DNA of 15,449 nt, from the NCBI GenBank assembly GCA_002336475.1, contig DDCX01000021.1, positions 5,304 through 20,752 on the forward strand, given 5' to 3'. The notes under the pieces are model-generated. The model was not told the DNA's origin and did not search any database. It was given only the letters and a program-made list of their open reading frames with translations. The first letter of the stretch is position 1. Every line of letters starts with the position of its first letter. Source of the DNA: Flavobacteriales bacterium UBA1995. Lineage in GTDB: Bacteria > Bacteroidota > Bacteroidia > Flavobacteriales_D > Sanyastnellaceae. Positions 1-6,634 of the stretch are shown piece after piece. The position numbers were made by a program, and so were the translations under genes.

Positions 1-478
1 GCAACACCCCCATCACGCTGTCTAGTTCGGCTTGGGTTTCGGGGCGGCGGCTGATGACGGGCTCCATGACAAAGGACTTTGGGTCGTCCTTTCTCACCAG
101 CGCGACAGCGGTCCGGAATCCGAAAACACTGTCGACCACATGGACCTTCCAAGGGGTGCCATCATCTTGCACACTGTCCACCGGAACCTGCACTTGACGC
201 AATGCCTCGTCGAGGTCCCACCATTGCTGGAACACCTCTAAAGAATCCAGTCGGGCATCTTGAATGCCCAAGGCGACCACATTGCCCTCCTCACCAAATT
301 CATCCAAGAAAGAAGCGTAGTCCACAAGGATGGGGTCATCCTCTGGCAGGAGACCGCCGAATTTGTAGCGTATGCCCAACTCGTCGATTCGCGACGCCAT
401 GCCTACTGTGACTGCAAGGAGTGCAAGTAGAATGGGAAGGCGCCCCCTCAGGATGAACGTTGCGAGTCGCGACCACAT
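1..478 (-). CDS. RND/MMPL-family exporter, N-terminal part (gene continues off left edge)
   Basis: The minus-strand frame is open from an ATG at 478-476 to the window edge, giving 159 codons without a stop. The protein begins with a short basic segment (residues 1-13), then a hydrophobic helix at about 14-28, then a periplasmic-looking stretch containing the motif LLPEDDP at residues 43-49. A short cytoplasmic start, one helix and a large soluble loop with this motif is the typical beginning of RND-superfamily exporters of the MMPL/SSD type, which move lipids, hydrophobic compounds or other substrates across the inner membrane using the proton gradient. The substrate cannot be told from this fragment. 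No clear ribosome binding site precedes the ATG. The gene is divergent from lpdA with a 91-bp gap. The call rests on the pattern of the first 75 residues; the diagnostic membrane core is outside the window. Confidence 0.72.
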   Translation of the reverse strand, partial: MWSRLATFILRGRLPILLALLAVTVGMASRIDELGIRYKFGGLLPEDDPILVDYASFLDEFGEEGNVVALGIQDARLDSLEVFQQWWDLDEALRQVQVPVDSVQDDGTPWKVHVVDSVFGFRTAVALVRKDDPKSFVMEPVISRRPETQAELDSVMGVL

Positions 479-569
479 AGAAGGTGGCAAAGGAAAGACA
501 AGAGAGGCAAACTCGAGTAGTTCTCGTGCAAGTGCGGGATTACCTTCGCACCCACAATCGTTCGCAACC
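479..569. promoter_or_regulatory. Divergent intergenic region between the RND exporter and lpdA
   Basis: These 91 bp must hold the promoter of lpdA and probably that of the leftward exporter gene. On the plus strand TACCTTCG at 541-548 matches the Bacteroidota -7 element TAnnTTTG at all but one fixed position. A TTC at 521-523, 17 bp upstream, could stand for the -33 TTG. This would give a short leader before the ATG at 570. An 8-bp perfect palindrome, ACTCGAGT, lies at 511-518 upstream of that element. Whether it binds anything is unknown. I found no good -7 element for the exporter on the minus strand. Confidence 0.35.
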
Positions 570-1973
570 ATGGACAAGTACGACCTCGTGGTCATCGGCG
601 CCGGACCCGGCGGGTATGTGGCCGCCATCCGCGCCGCACAGCTCGGTTTTAAGACCGCCCTCATCGAAAAGCGCGGGACCCTCGGCGGAACCTGCCTGAA
701 TGTGGGGTGCATTCCCTCGAAAGCATTGCTCGACAGTTCTGAGCATTATCTCAAAGCCAACAAGGAGTTTGAGACCCACGGCATCAAAGTCGGTGGCTTG
801 GAAATAGACTTTCCACGCATGATCGCCCGAAAGCAGGAGGTCGTGGACCAGACCGTCGCCGGGGTAGACTACCTCATGGACAAAAACGGCATTACTGTGC
901 TGCAAGGCATGGGTGCCATGGTCGATGCCCACACGGTCGAAGTGACCCCACGGGAGGGAGAACCGAGCCGCATTTCCGCAGACCGCATCTTGATTGCGAC
1001 AGGATCGGAGCCCGCCAGCCTGCCCTTTATCACGTTGGACGGTGAACGCATCATCACTTCCACCGAAGCCCTCGAGCTTCCTGCGCTGCCCAAATCGCTT
1101 GCCATCATTGGCGGCGGTGTGATCGGTCTGGAGTTGGGCTCGGTCTACGCCCGGCTTGGAACTGAAGTGCACGTCATCGAATACCAAGACGCCATTATCC
1201 CCACCATGGACCGTACCATGGGCAAGGAACTGCAGCGCTCTATGAAAAAAATCGGGGTGAAGTTTCACCTTTCACACGGCGTCAAAGAAGCCGTGAATGC
1301 CGGTGACAAAGCCATCGTCAAAGCCGACGACAAAAAGGGCAAGGAAGTCACTTGGGAAGTGGACTATTGCCTGGTGGCTGTTGGACGAAAGCCCTACACA
1401 AGCGGGCTTGGATTGGACAAGGTGGGCCTCCCAGTGGACAGCCGCGGCCGCGTCGAAGTCGACGGCAACCTCAGGACAGCACAACCCCACATCTACGCCA
1501 TTGGCGACGTCGTCAAGGGGGCCATGCTTGCCCACAAAGCGGAGGAAGAGGGCATTTACGCCGTGGAACATATGGCCGGACAAAAGCCGCACATCGACCA
1601 CAACCTTATTCCAGGAGTGGTGTACACCTGGCCCGAAGTGGCTGCTGTAGGCCGCACAGAAGAGCAGCTCAAAGCCGAGGGGGTGGCCTACAAATCAGGC
1701 AGCTTTCCGTTCAAGGCGTCGGGCCGTGCCCGAGCCTCCATGGACACAGACGGTGTTGTCAAGGTGCTTGCCGATCAGGAAACAGACGAAATCTTGGGGG
1801 TTCACATTTGCGGTCCTCGGGCGGCAGACATGATCGCAGAAGCCGTGGTGGCCATGGAGTACAGGGCTTCCGCAGAAGACATTGCACGCATGAGCCACGC
1901 CCACCCCACATTTACCGAAGCCATCAAGGAAGCCGCTCTGGCCGCCACCGGGGACCGCGCCCTGCACATCTGA
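570..1973 (+). CDS. lpdA: Dihydrolipoyl dehydrogenase (E3)
   Basis: This 467-aa protein is the FAD-dependent E3 subunit that reoxidises dihydrolipoamide with NAD+ in the pyruvate and 2-oxoacid dehydrogenase complexes and the glycine cleavage system. The FAD-binding motif GAGPGG is at residues 10-15. The redox-active disulfide is C42 and C47 in GGTCLNVGCIPSK. The NAD-binding motif GGGVIGLE is at 181-188. The C-terminal dimerisation domain ends with HPTFTE, giving the catalytic pair H445 and E450. Length is normal for the family. The frame stays open upstream to 372, but the added residues are low-complexity and unlike the family, whereas the ATG at 570 starts exactly at the usual MxKYDLVVIGAGPGG beginning. 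No E1 or E2 gene is adjacent, so this is probably a shared E3. hemH follows after 58 bp with no evident terminator. Confidence 0.97.
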   Translation: MDKYDLVVIGAGPGGYVAAIRAAQLGFKTALIEKRGTLGGTCLNVGCIPSKALLDSSEHYLKANKEFETHGIKVGGLEIDFPRMIARKQEVVDQTVAGVDYLMDKNGITVLQGMGAMVDAHTVEVTPREGEPSRISADRILIATGSEPASLPFITLDGERIITSTEALELPALPKSLAIIGGGVIGLELGSVYARLGTEVHVIEYQDAIIPTMDRTMGKELQRSMKKIGVKFHLSHGVKEAVNAGDKAIVKADDKKGKEVTWEVDYCLVAVGRKPYTSGLGLDKVGLPVDSRGRVEVDGNLRTAQPHIYAIGDVVKGAMLAHKAEEEGIYAVEHMAGQKPHIDHNLIPGVVYTWPEVAAVGRTEEQLKAEGVAYKSGSFPFKASGRARASMDTDGVVKVLADQETDEILGVHICGPRAADMIAEAVVAMEYRASAEDIARMSHAHPTFTEAIKEAALAATGDRALHI

Positions 1974-2031
1974 GACCCCGAAGCGAACCATGCAGGCGTG
2001 GGATTGTAACCACACTGTTGCGCATCACCCC

Positions 2032-3066
2032 ATGAAAACCGGCATCCTCCTCATCAACCTCGGCACACCAGACAATCCGCGTCCGGCAGCCGTAGGCCGT
2101 TACCTCACCGAATTTCTTTCGGACGGTCGCGTCATCGACATTCCCTGGCTTCCGCGTCAGATCCTCGTTCGGGGCATCATTTCGCCGCTGCGTAGGTTTA
2201 GCAGCTCCAAGGAGTACAAAAAAGTGTGGACCGAAGACGGTTCGCCCTTGCTCTTGCATGGACAAGAGCTCACACGCAAGGTGGCTGAGCGCTGCACGGC
2301 GCTGTCCAATTCGCACCCAGAGCTCGGGGAGATCCATGTGCATTTCGCCATGCGCTACCAGCAGCCCAGCATGCCCATGGTCTTGGAAGAAATGCGGCAA
2401 AAAGGCTACGACCGCATTGTCGTTTTGCCCCTTTATGCCCAGTATGCGTCTGCCACAACGGGCAGCACACACCAAGAGGCCATGCGCCTGATTTCCAAAT
2501 GGTACGTTATCCCTGAAATCCGTCTCATTAGCCAATACTGGGACGACGAAGGCTACCTCTCCTGCTTTGCCCAGCGCGGCAGCCAGTTCGACCTGGAAGC
2601 CTACGACCACATTTTGTTTAGCTACCACGGCGTGCCCACACGTCAGGTCGACAAAGTGTACGAGGACCGACGCTGTGCCAACCACAGTTGCGAGTCAGAG
2701 ATCAACGAGGAAAACAAGTTCTGCTACAAAGCCACGTGCTATGCCACGACGCGCGCACTGGCCGAGCGCTTGGGCATCCCTGAAGACCAATACAGTGTGG
2801 CCTTCCAAAGCCGGTTGGACAAAAAATGGCTCACGCCATTTAGCGACAAGGTCATCGAAGAGCGCGCCAAAGCGGGCGTCAAGAAAATGTTGGTCTTTTC
2901 GCCTGCATTTGTTGCAGATTGCTTGGAGACCACCGTGGAAATTGGTGAGGAATACGTGGAGATTTTTGAGGAGCATGGTGGAGAGCACCTCGACCTCGTG
3001 CCCAGCTTGAACTCGGGTGACGATTGGGCCGATGCCGTGACCCATCTGATCCAGCGCCATCTTTGA
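2032..3066 (+). CDS. hemH: Ferrochelatase (protoporphyrin ferro-lyase)
   Basis: This 344-aa enzyme inserts Fe2+ into a porphyrin in the last steps of haem synthesis. The family signature SYHGVPTRQ is present, with the metal-site histidine at H199. The conserved acidic partner is E299 in LETTVEI. The N-terminus KTGILLINLGTPDNP is the normal family beginning. I chose the ATG at 2032 for that reason; an in-frame ATG at 1990 would add 14 residues with no family resemblance. After the catalytic His there is a four-cysteine segment, C215, C220, C231 and C236 (C-x4-C-x10-C-x4-C), which could bind an iron-sulfur cluster as in some bacterial ferrochelatases. The stop is 3 bp from the start of pabB, so the two are very likely co-transcribed and translationally coupled. 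Confidence 0.96.
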   Translation: MKTGILLINLGTPDNPRPAAVGRYLTEFLSDGRVIDIPWLPRQILVRGIISPLRRFSSSKEYKKVWTEDGSPLLLHGQELTRKVAERCTALSNSHPELGEIHVHFAMRYQQPSMPMVLEEMRQKGYDRIVVLPLYAQYASATTGSTHQEAMRLISKWYVIPEIRLISQYWDDEGYLSCFAQRGSQFDLEAYDHILFSYHGVPTRQVDKVYEDRRCANHSCESEINEENKFCYKATCYATTRALAERLGIPEDQYSVAFQSRLDKKWLTPFSDKVIEERAKAGVKKMLVFSPAFVADCLETTVEIGEEYVEIFEEHGGEHLDLVPSLNSGDDWADAVTHLIQRHL

Positions 3067-3069
3067 GGG

Positions 3070-4434
3070 GTGAACCCCGCTGCGCAGCATTCTCATTGGG
3101 CCCTGCCTGACCTTTCTGGGCTAAAGGCCCATGCCCCGTGGTTGCTTGTCGATGCCTCGAAGGCCCCGGGAGACGTCAGCGGATATTTGGCTGCCGGTGT
3201 AAAACGCAGCCTCACATTGGACCGGCCTGAACCCGATGCCTTTGGGCAAGTCGAGGCTTTCGTCGGTGCTGGCAAAGGGCGCTGCTTCGGATGGCTGGGC
3301 TATGACCAATTGCGGGCGGATACGATGCTGGATTTGCCGCCCCAAGCGCCCGTCCATGTGGAACTTCCCGTGGTCCATTGGATTGAAGCGGAAGGGGTGT
3401 TGGCTTTTTCGGGCAGCGGGCCCTCCGCGAAACTTCAATGGCTCACCCGGCCTTCGGACACTGGCCTCGTGGCGTTGATGGAATCTGCCGTCCACCAGCC
3501 TGTCGCTCCTTCTGGGCAACCCCAAGGCGAAGGGTCCGCCGTGGAAAGCAGCCTTTGCGCGGATGCCTATCGGACAGCCTTTGACAAGGTCCATGCCCAC
3601 ATCCTGCGGGGTGACGTCTATGAGATGAACCTGTGCCGTGAACTGCGTGGGTCCCTGCCCCAGGGGTTTTCGGGGGATGCCGCATTTGGAGCATTGGTTG
3701 GGCGAACGCTCGCCCCTTATTCGGCCCATATTTCGTTTGGTTCGGTGGACATCCTGAGCGCGAGCCCAGAGTGCTTCCTTGAACGTCAAGGCGACCGCCT
3801 GGTTTCTAGACCCATCAAAGGAACTGCCCCACGCCATCAAGATCCTGCAGCCGATGCTGCAGCCGCGGAGCGGTTGCGCACTGACATCAAAGAGCGGGCT
3901 GAGAATGTCATGATCACCGACCTCGTTCGCAATGACTTGAGCCGAGTGGCCGCGCCGGCATCGGTTGAGGTGGATGAATTGTGCGGCATACACAGCTTTA
4001 GAAACGTTCACCAAATGGTGTCGACGGTGTCTTGTGTGGTGCGGCCAGGTGCCCGCTTTTCCGATATTCTTCACGCCACTTTCCCCATGGGCAGCATGAC
4101 CGGCGCTCCCAAATTGCGGGCAATGGAAATCACCGCCGATACTGAGCCTGTGATGCGGGGCCTCTACTCCGGAACACTGGGCTGGGCCGATCCCGACGGA
4201 AACGGCGATGTGGGAGATTTCCACCTCAACGTGGTCATTCGCACTGCCGTGGCTGATACCCGAGCCGGCCGCTGGAGCGCCCATGTGGGGGGAGCCATCA
4301 CAGCATTGGCAAAGCCTGCGGCCGAATGGGAGGAGACCCGCTTAAAGGCCCAAGCCATTTTGGACGTACTTGGTGGAACCGAGGCTTTGGCCTGGCAGAA
4401 AACCCCAAATCCCCAACGTGGTGGATCCCTTTGA
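3070..4434 (+). CDS. pabB: Aminodeoxychorismate synthase component I (chorismate-binding)
   Basis: This 454-aa protein belongs to the chorismate-binding family. Residues 1 to about 150 form a variable N-terminal lobe and about 160-445 the catalytic core. The core shows SASPECFL, the DLVRNDLSR helix, FPMGSMTGAPK and GLYSGTLGW. The key residue is K250 in RPIKGTAPR. PabB enzymes have this PIKGT lysine, which forms the covalent intermediate in 4-amino-4-deoxychorismate synthesis, while anthranilate synthase TrpE has PIAGT, so PabB (folate pathway) is preferred over TrpE. Length matches E. coli PabB (453 aa). The start is a GTG at 3070, 3 bp after the hemH stop; no ATG lies near enough to replace it. 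The glutaminase partner (PabA/TrpG) is not in the window. A Gly-Gly-Ala-Ile near residue 405 replaces the more common GGGI, a small deviation. Confidence 0.92.
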   Translation: MNPAAQHSHWALPDLSGLKAHAPWLLVDASKAPGDVSGYLAAGVKRSLTLDRPEPDAFGQVEAFVGAGKGRCFGWLGYDQLRADTMLDLPPQAPVHVELPVVHWIEAEGVLAFSGSGPSAKLQWLTRPSDTGLVALMESAVHQPVAPSGQPQGEGSAVESSLCADAYRTAFDKVHAHILRGDVYEMNLCRELRGSLPQGFSGDAAFGALVGRTLAPYSAHISFGSVDILSASPECFLERQGDRLVSRPIKGTAPRHQDPAADAAAAERLRTDIKERAENVMITDLVRNDLSRVAAPASVEVDELCGIHSFRNVHQMVSTVSCVVRPGARFSDILHATFPMGSMTGAPKLRAMEITADTEPVMRGLYSGTLGWADPDGNGDVGDFHLNVVIRTAVADTRAGRWSAHVGGAITALAKPAAEWEETRLKAQAILDVLGGTEALAWQKTPNPQRGGSL

Positions 4435-5794
4435 ACCCCTTCGCCTGGCGATTCACAGCGCCCTGGCCGTCCGGCGGATTCCGCGTGAGGGGCAGGTGTG
4501 GCTGGCCATTTCAGGGGGAGCAGATTCCATGGCTTTGCTAGAAGCCGTTGGCACGATGCAGGGGCGGTTTGGGGTGCTCCATGTCGACCATGGACTTCAC
4601 CCGGATTCGGCCGACATCAAAGACTTCGTCGAAGCGGCTGCACAGCGGTTGGGTCTGCCGTTCAAGCACCACACCCTGAGAGGGCTTCAACACTCTGAGA
4701 CACGGCGGGAACAAGGCCTAGAGGCGGCGGCACGGTCAGCACGGTATGCTTGGATGGCACAAGCGGTTGGCAAAGGGGCAGCGGTGCTCACTGCGCACCA
4801 TGCCGATGATCAGCGGGAAACTCGGCTGCTTCACCTGTTGCGGGGGAGCAGACCAGAGGCGATGGCGGCGATGCAGCCATGGACAGAGGACTGGGGCTTT
4901 GCGCTAGGCCGTCCTTTTTTGGACCTCCCAAAATCAGCGCTTCATGCCGCCATGCTGGCCTCCGGAAGCGGATGGAAAGAAGACCCCACCAACCTTCAAC
5001 CGGACTTCTTGCGCAACCGTTTGCGCCACGAACTGATCCCCCTCCTCGACAGCATTCGCCCGGGATGGGCATCCGGGTTGGAACGCATGGGACACCTCGC
5101 TTCGGAGTGGCGCCACCATACCGAAGGCCTGCACACCAAGCTGGGAACCCACACCAACACCCTTCCGATTTCTTTGCTGGAACAAGCGCCCTCTCCCACT
5201 CACTTTCTGGGCATTTGGGGGCAAACTTTTGGATTTGGCGTGGCACAAGCCACCGAGCTGGTTGACTTGGCACGGCCCGACACAGAAGTGGGACGCCGGC
5301 GCTGTTCAGAATCACACTGTGTTGTGCGGGAACGCGATGCGCTGGTTGCCCATCCGGTAGAAGTGGACAAAGAGCGGGGTCCAAGGTCATGGTCTCCCCT
5401 AGAAGGAGCTGAATCTGGCACCATTTCAACGCCAGAAGGCATGTTGACCTGGAGGATTGAAACGCCAGGTGATGGCTTCTCGCCTGATTCGGGCGACGGC
5501 ACTGCCGACTTGAACTTGGACGCTGCGCATTGGCCTTTGACCCTCCGCCCCTGGGCCGAAGGCGACCGCATTGCCCCCTTGGGAATGAAGGGGAGTCAGA
5601 GCGTCTCGGACATATTGACCCAACGCAAAGTCCCCGCAGCGCAACGCCCAGAACATTGGGTGGTCCACAACAATGCGGGCCAGCTCCTTTGGTTGGTAGG
5701 GCACCGGATCGACCGGCGGGCGGCGCTGTCCCTTCCACTCGAGCGGCCTCAACACCAACGGGTGCTGCGCCTGCGCTGGGACCCTTTGCGGTAA
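4418..5794 (+). CDS. tilS: tRNA(Ile)-lysidine synthetase
   Basis: TilS joins lysine to C34 of the CAU-anticodon tRNA-Ile using ATP, so that the tRNA reads AUA as isoleucine and not as methionine. The N-type ATP-pyrophosphatase P-loop SGGADS is at residues 32-37 of this 458-aa version. HVDHGL at 55-60 and HHADDQ at 127-132 are further family blocks. The C-terminal substrate-binding domain is recognisable near the end (RPWAEGDRIAPLG, then TQRKVP). The start is uncertain because there is no in-frame ATG before the P-loop. GTG codons at 4418 and 4421 fit the family length best and overlap pabB by 17 or 14 bp. A TTG at 4370 would overlap it by 65 bp and add 16 residues. Overlap with pabB implies translational coupling in the hemH-pabB-tilS run. 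Product certainty is high; start certainty is moderate. Confidence 0.93.
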   Translation: MVDPFEPLRLAIHSALAVRRIPREGQVWLAISGGADSMALLEAVGTMQGRFGVLHVDHGLHPDSADIKDFVEAAAQRLGLPFKHHTLRGLQHSETRREQGLEAAARSARYAWMAQAVGKGAAVLTAHHADDQRETRLLHLLRGSRPEAMAAMQPWTEDWGFALGRPFLDLPKSALHAAMLASGSGWKEDPTNLQPDFLRNRLRHELIPLLDSIRPGWASGLERMGHLASEWRHHTEGLHTKLGTHTNTLPISLLEQAPSPTHFLGIWGQTFGFGVAQATELVDLARPDTEVGRRRCSESHCVVRERDALVAHPVEVDKERGPRSWSPLEGAESGTISTPEGMLTWRIETPGDGFSPDSGDGTADLNLDAAHWPLTLRPWAEGDRIAPLGMKGSQSVSDILTQRKVPAAQRPEHWVVHNNAGQLLWLVGHRIDRRAALSLPLERPQHQRVLRLRWDPLR

Positions 5795-5799
5795 ATTTG
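5792..5799 (+). promoter_or_regulatory. Candidate -7 promoter element for the queuosine-precursor transporter gene
   Basis: TAAATTTG is a perfect match to the Bacteroidota sigma-A -7 element TAnnTTTG. It begins at the first base of the tilS stop codon and ends 19 bp before the ATG at 5819, so transcription would begin just before the gene. No TTG lies at the expected upstream distance, only CTG triplets at 5764 and 5770, so the -33 part is weak. Confidence 0.35.
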
Positions 5800-5818
5800 T
5801 AACGCGCCTCAGAACCCC

Positions 5819-6541
5819 ATGAAAACAGAACTTGCACCTCCGTTGAGACCCGCTTCCGAAAGGGACAGAGAATGGGCCTTGGGGCTTTATCTGGTGTTGG
5901 CTGCTTTGTTTGTGGCCAGTCTGGTGACGTGCAACCTGATTTTTCGCAAATTTTTCTTCTGGACCATGCCCGGCATGGGGTACACTTTTGAGGCCAGTGT
6001 GGGCCTTTTGCCCTATCCATTGACCTTTCTCGTCACGGACCTCATCTCGGAAATCTTTGGAAAAAAACGCGCCGACGATGTGGTCAAAGGAGGCCTTGTA
6101 GCGTCTGTATTTACATTGGGCATCATCACTTTAGCGGGGAGTGTGCCCTCGACCGCTTGGTCGCCCGTTAGCAATGGTGAGTTCGACCATGTTTTCGGCC
6201 AGACGGTGCTCGCTGTAGGAGCCTCCATGGCTGCTTACCTCATCGCTCAATTCTTGGATGTGCGCATTTTCCACTTCTGGAAACACCGCACTGGTGGGCG
6301 GATGCTGTGGCTGCGGAACAACTTTTCGACCATTCCCTCTCAGTTTGCGGACACCGTTGTGGTGCTGGTTTTGCTGTGCCTCGTGGGTGAAATCGAGTGG
6401 GGGCTTTTCTGGGCCTTGTTGGTCAACGGATTTGGCTTCAAAGTGCTCGTGGCTGCCCTTGATACCCCGATTGTATACGCTGTCATGGCCTTGATTCGAC
6501 GGCGCTTTGGGTTGGCTCCTGGTCAGGAAATTGCCTTGTAG
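5819..6541 (+). CDS. yhhQ: Queuosine-precursor transporter, YhhQ/VUT (DUF165) family
   Basis: This 240-aa protein is an integral inner-membrane protein with about six hydrophobic segments, at residues near 22-46, 57-78, 90-107, 127-148, 177-196 and 199-225. Family features are PLTFLVTDLISEIFGKKRA (about 68-86) and, further on, the charged-polar run WLRNNFSTIPSQFADT (about 163-178). Members such as E. coli YhhQ import the queuosine precursors preQ0/preQ1, later built into wobble position 34 of GUN-anticodon tRNAs. The ATG at 5819 lies 24 bp after the tilS stop and gives the usual polar N-terminus. The neighbouring tilS also modifies position 34. The specific substrate, preQ0, preQ1 or queuine, cannot be read from the sequence. 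Confidence 0.9.
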   Translation: MKTELAPPLRPASERDREWALGLYLVLAALFVASLVTCNLIFRKFFFWTMPGMGYTFEASVGLLPYPLTFLVTDLISEIFGKKRADDVVKGGLVASVFTLGIITLAGSVPSTAWSPVSNGEFDHVFGQTVLAVGASMAAYLIAQFLDVRIFHFWKHRTGGRMLWLRNNFSTIPSQFADTVVVLVLLCLVGEIEWGLFWALLVNGFGFKVLVAALDTPIVYAVMALIRRRFGLAPGQEIAL

Positions 6542-6585
6542 CCAGACGGTAAACGCGGCGGTTTCGCAACCATTGGCCCCCTGCT

Positions 6586-6618
6586 TTGGCGCTACAGGGA
6601 ATGCCGGCATTATCTTTC
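6586..6618 (+). promoter_or_regulatory. Candidate promoter of the DsbD-like gene
   Basis: TTG at 6586-6588 is followed after 22 bp by TATCTTTC at 6611-6618, which matches seven positions of TAnnTTTG counting the two free ones. The spacing falls within the range seen for Bacteroidota promoters. It would give a leader of roughly 10-20 nt before the GTG starts at 6635 or 6641. The 93-bp gap after the transporter gene also makes an independent promoter plausible. Confidence 0.3.
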
Positions 6619-6634
6619 ACGCCTGCAAAGCAAC

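Noticed and set aside
372..569. An N-terminal extension of lpdA to an ATG at 372.
   Set aside because: The extra 66 residues are Arg- and Ser-rich, overlap the start of the divergent exporter gene, and precede the exact family N-terminus at 570.
3121..4284. A 387-codon open frame on the minus strand inside pabB.
   Set aside because: It is fully antisense to pabB, which carries all family motifs, and the antisense product shows no domain or start context of its own.
4788..6020. A 410-codon open frame on the minus strand across the end of tilS and the start of the transporter gene.
   Set aside because: It is antisense to two well-supported genes. The product is rich in Pro, Arg, Cys and Gly with no recognisable domain, as expected for a shadow frame in GC-rich coding DNA.
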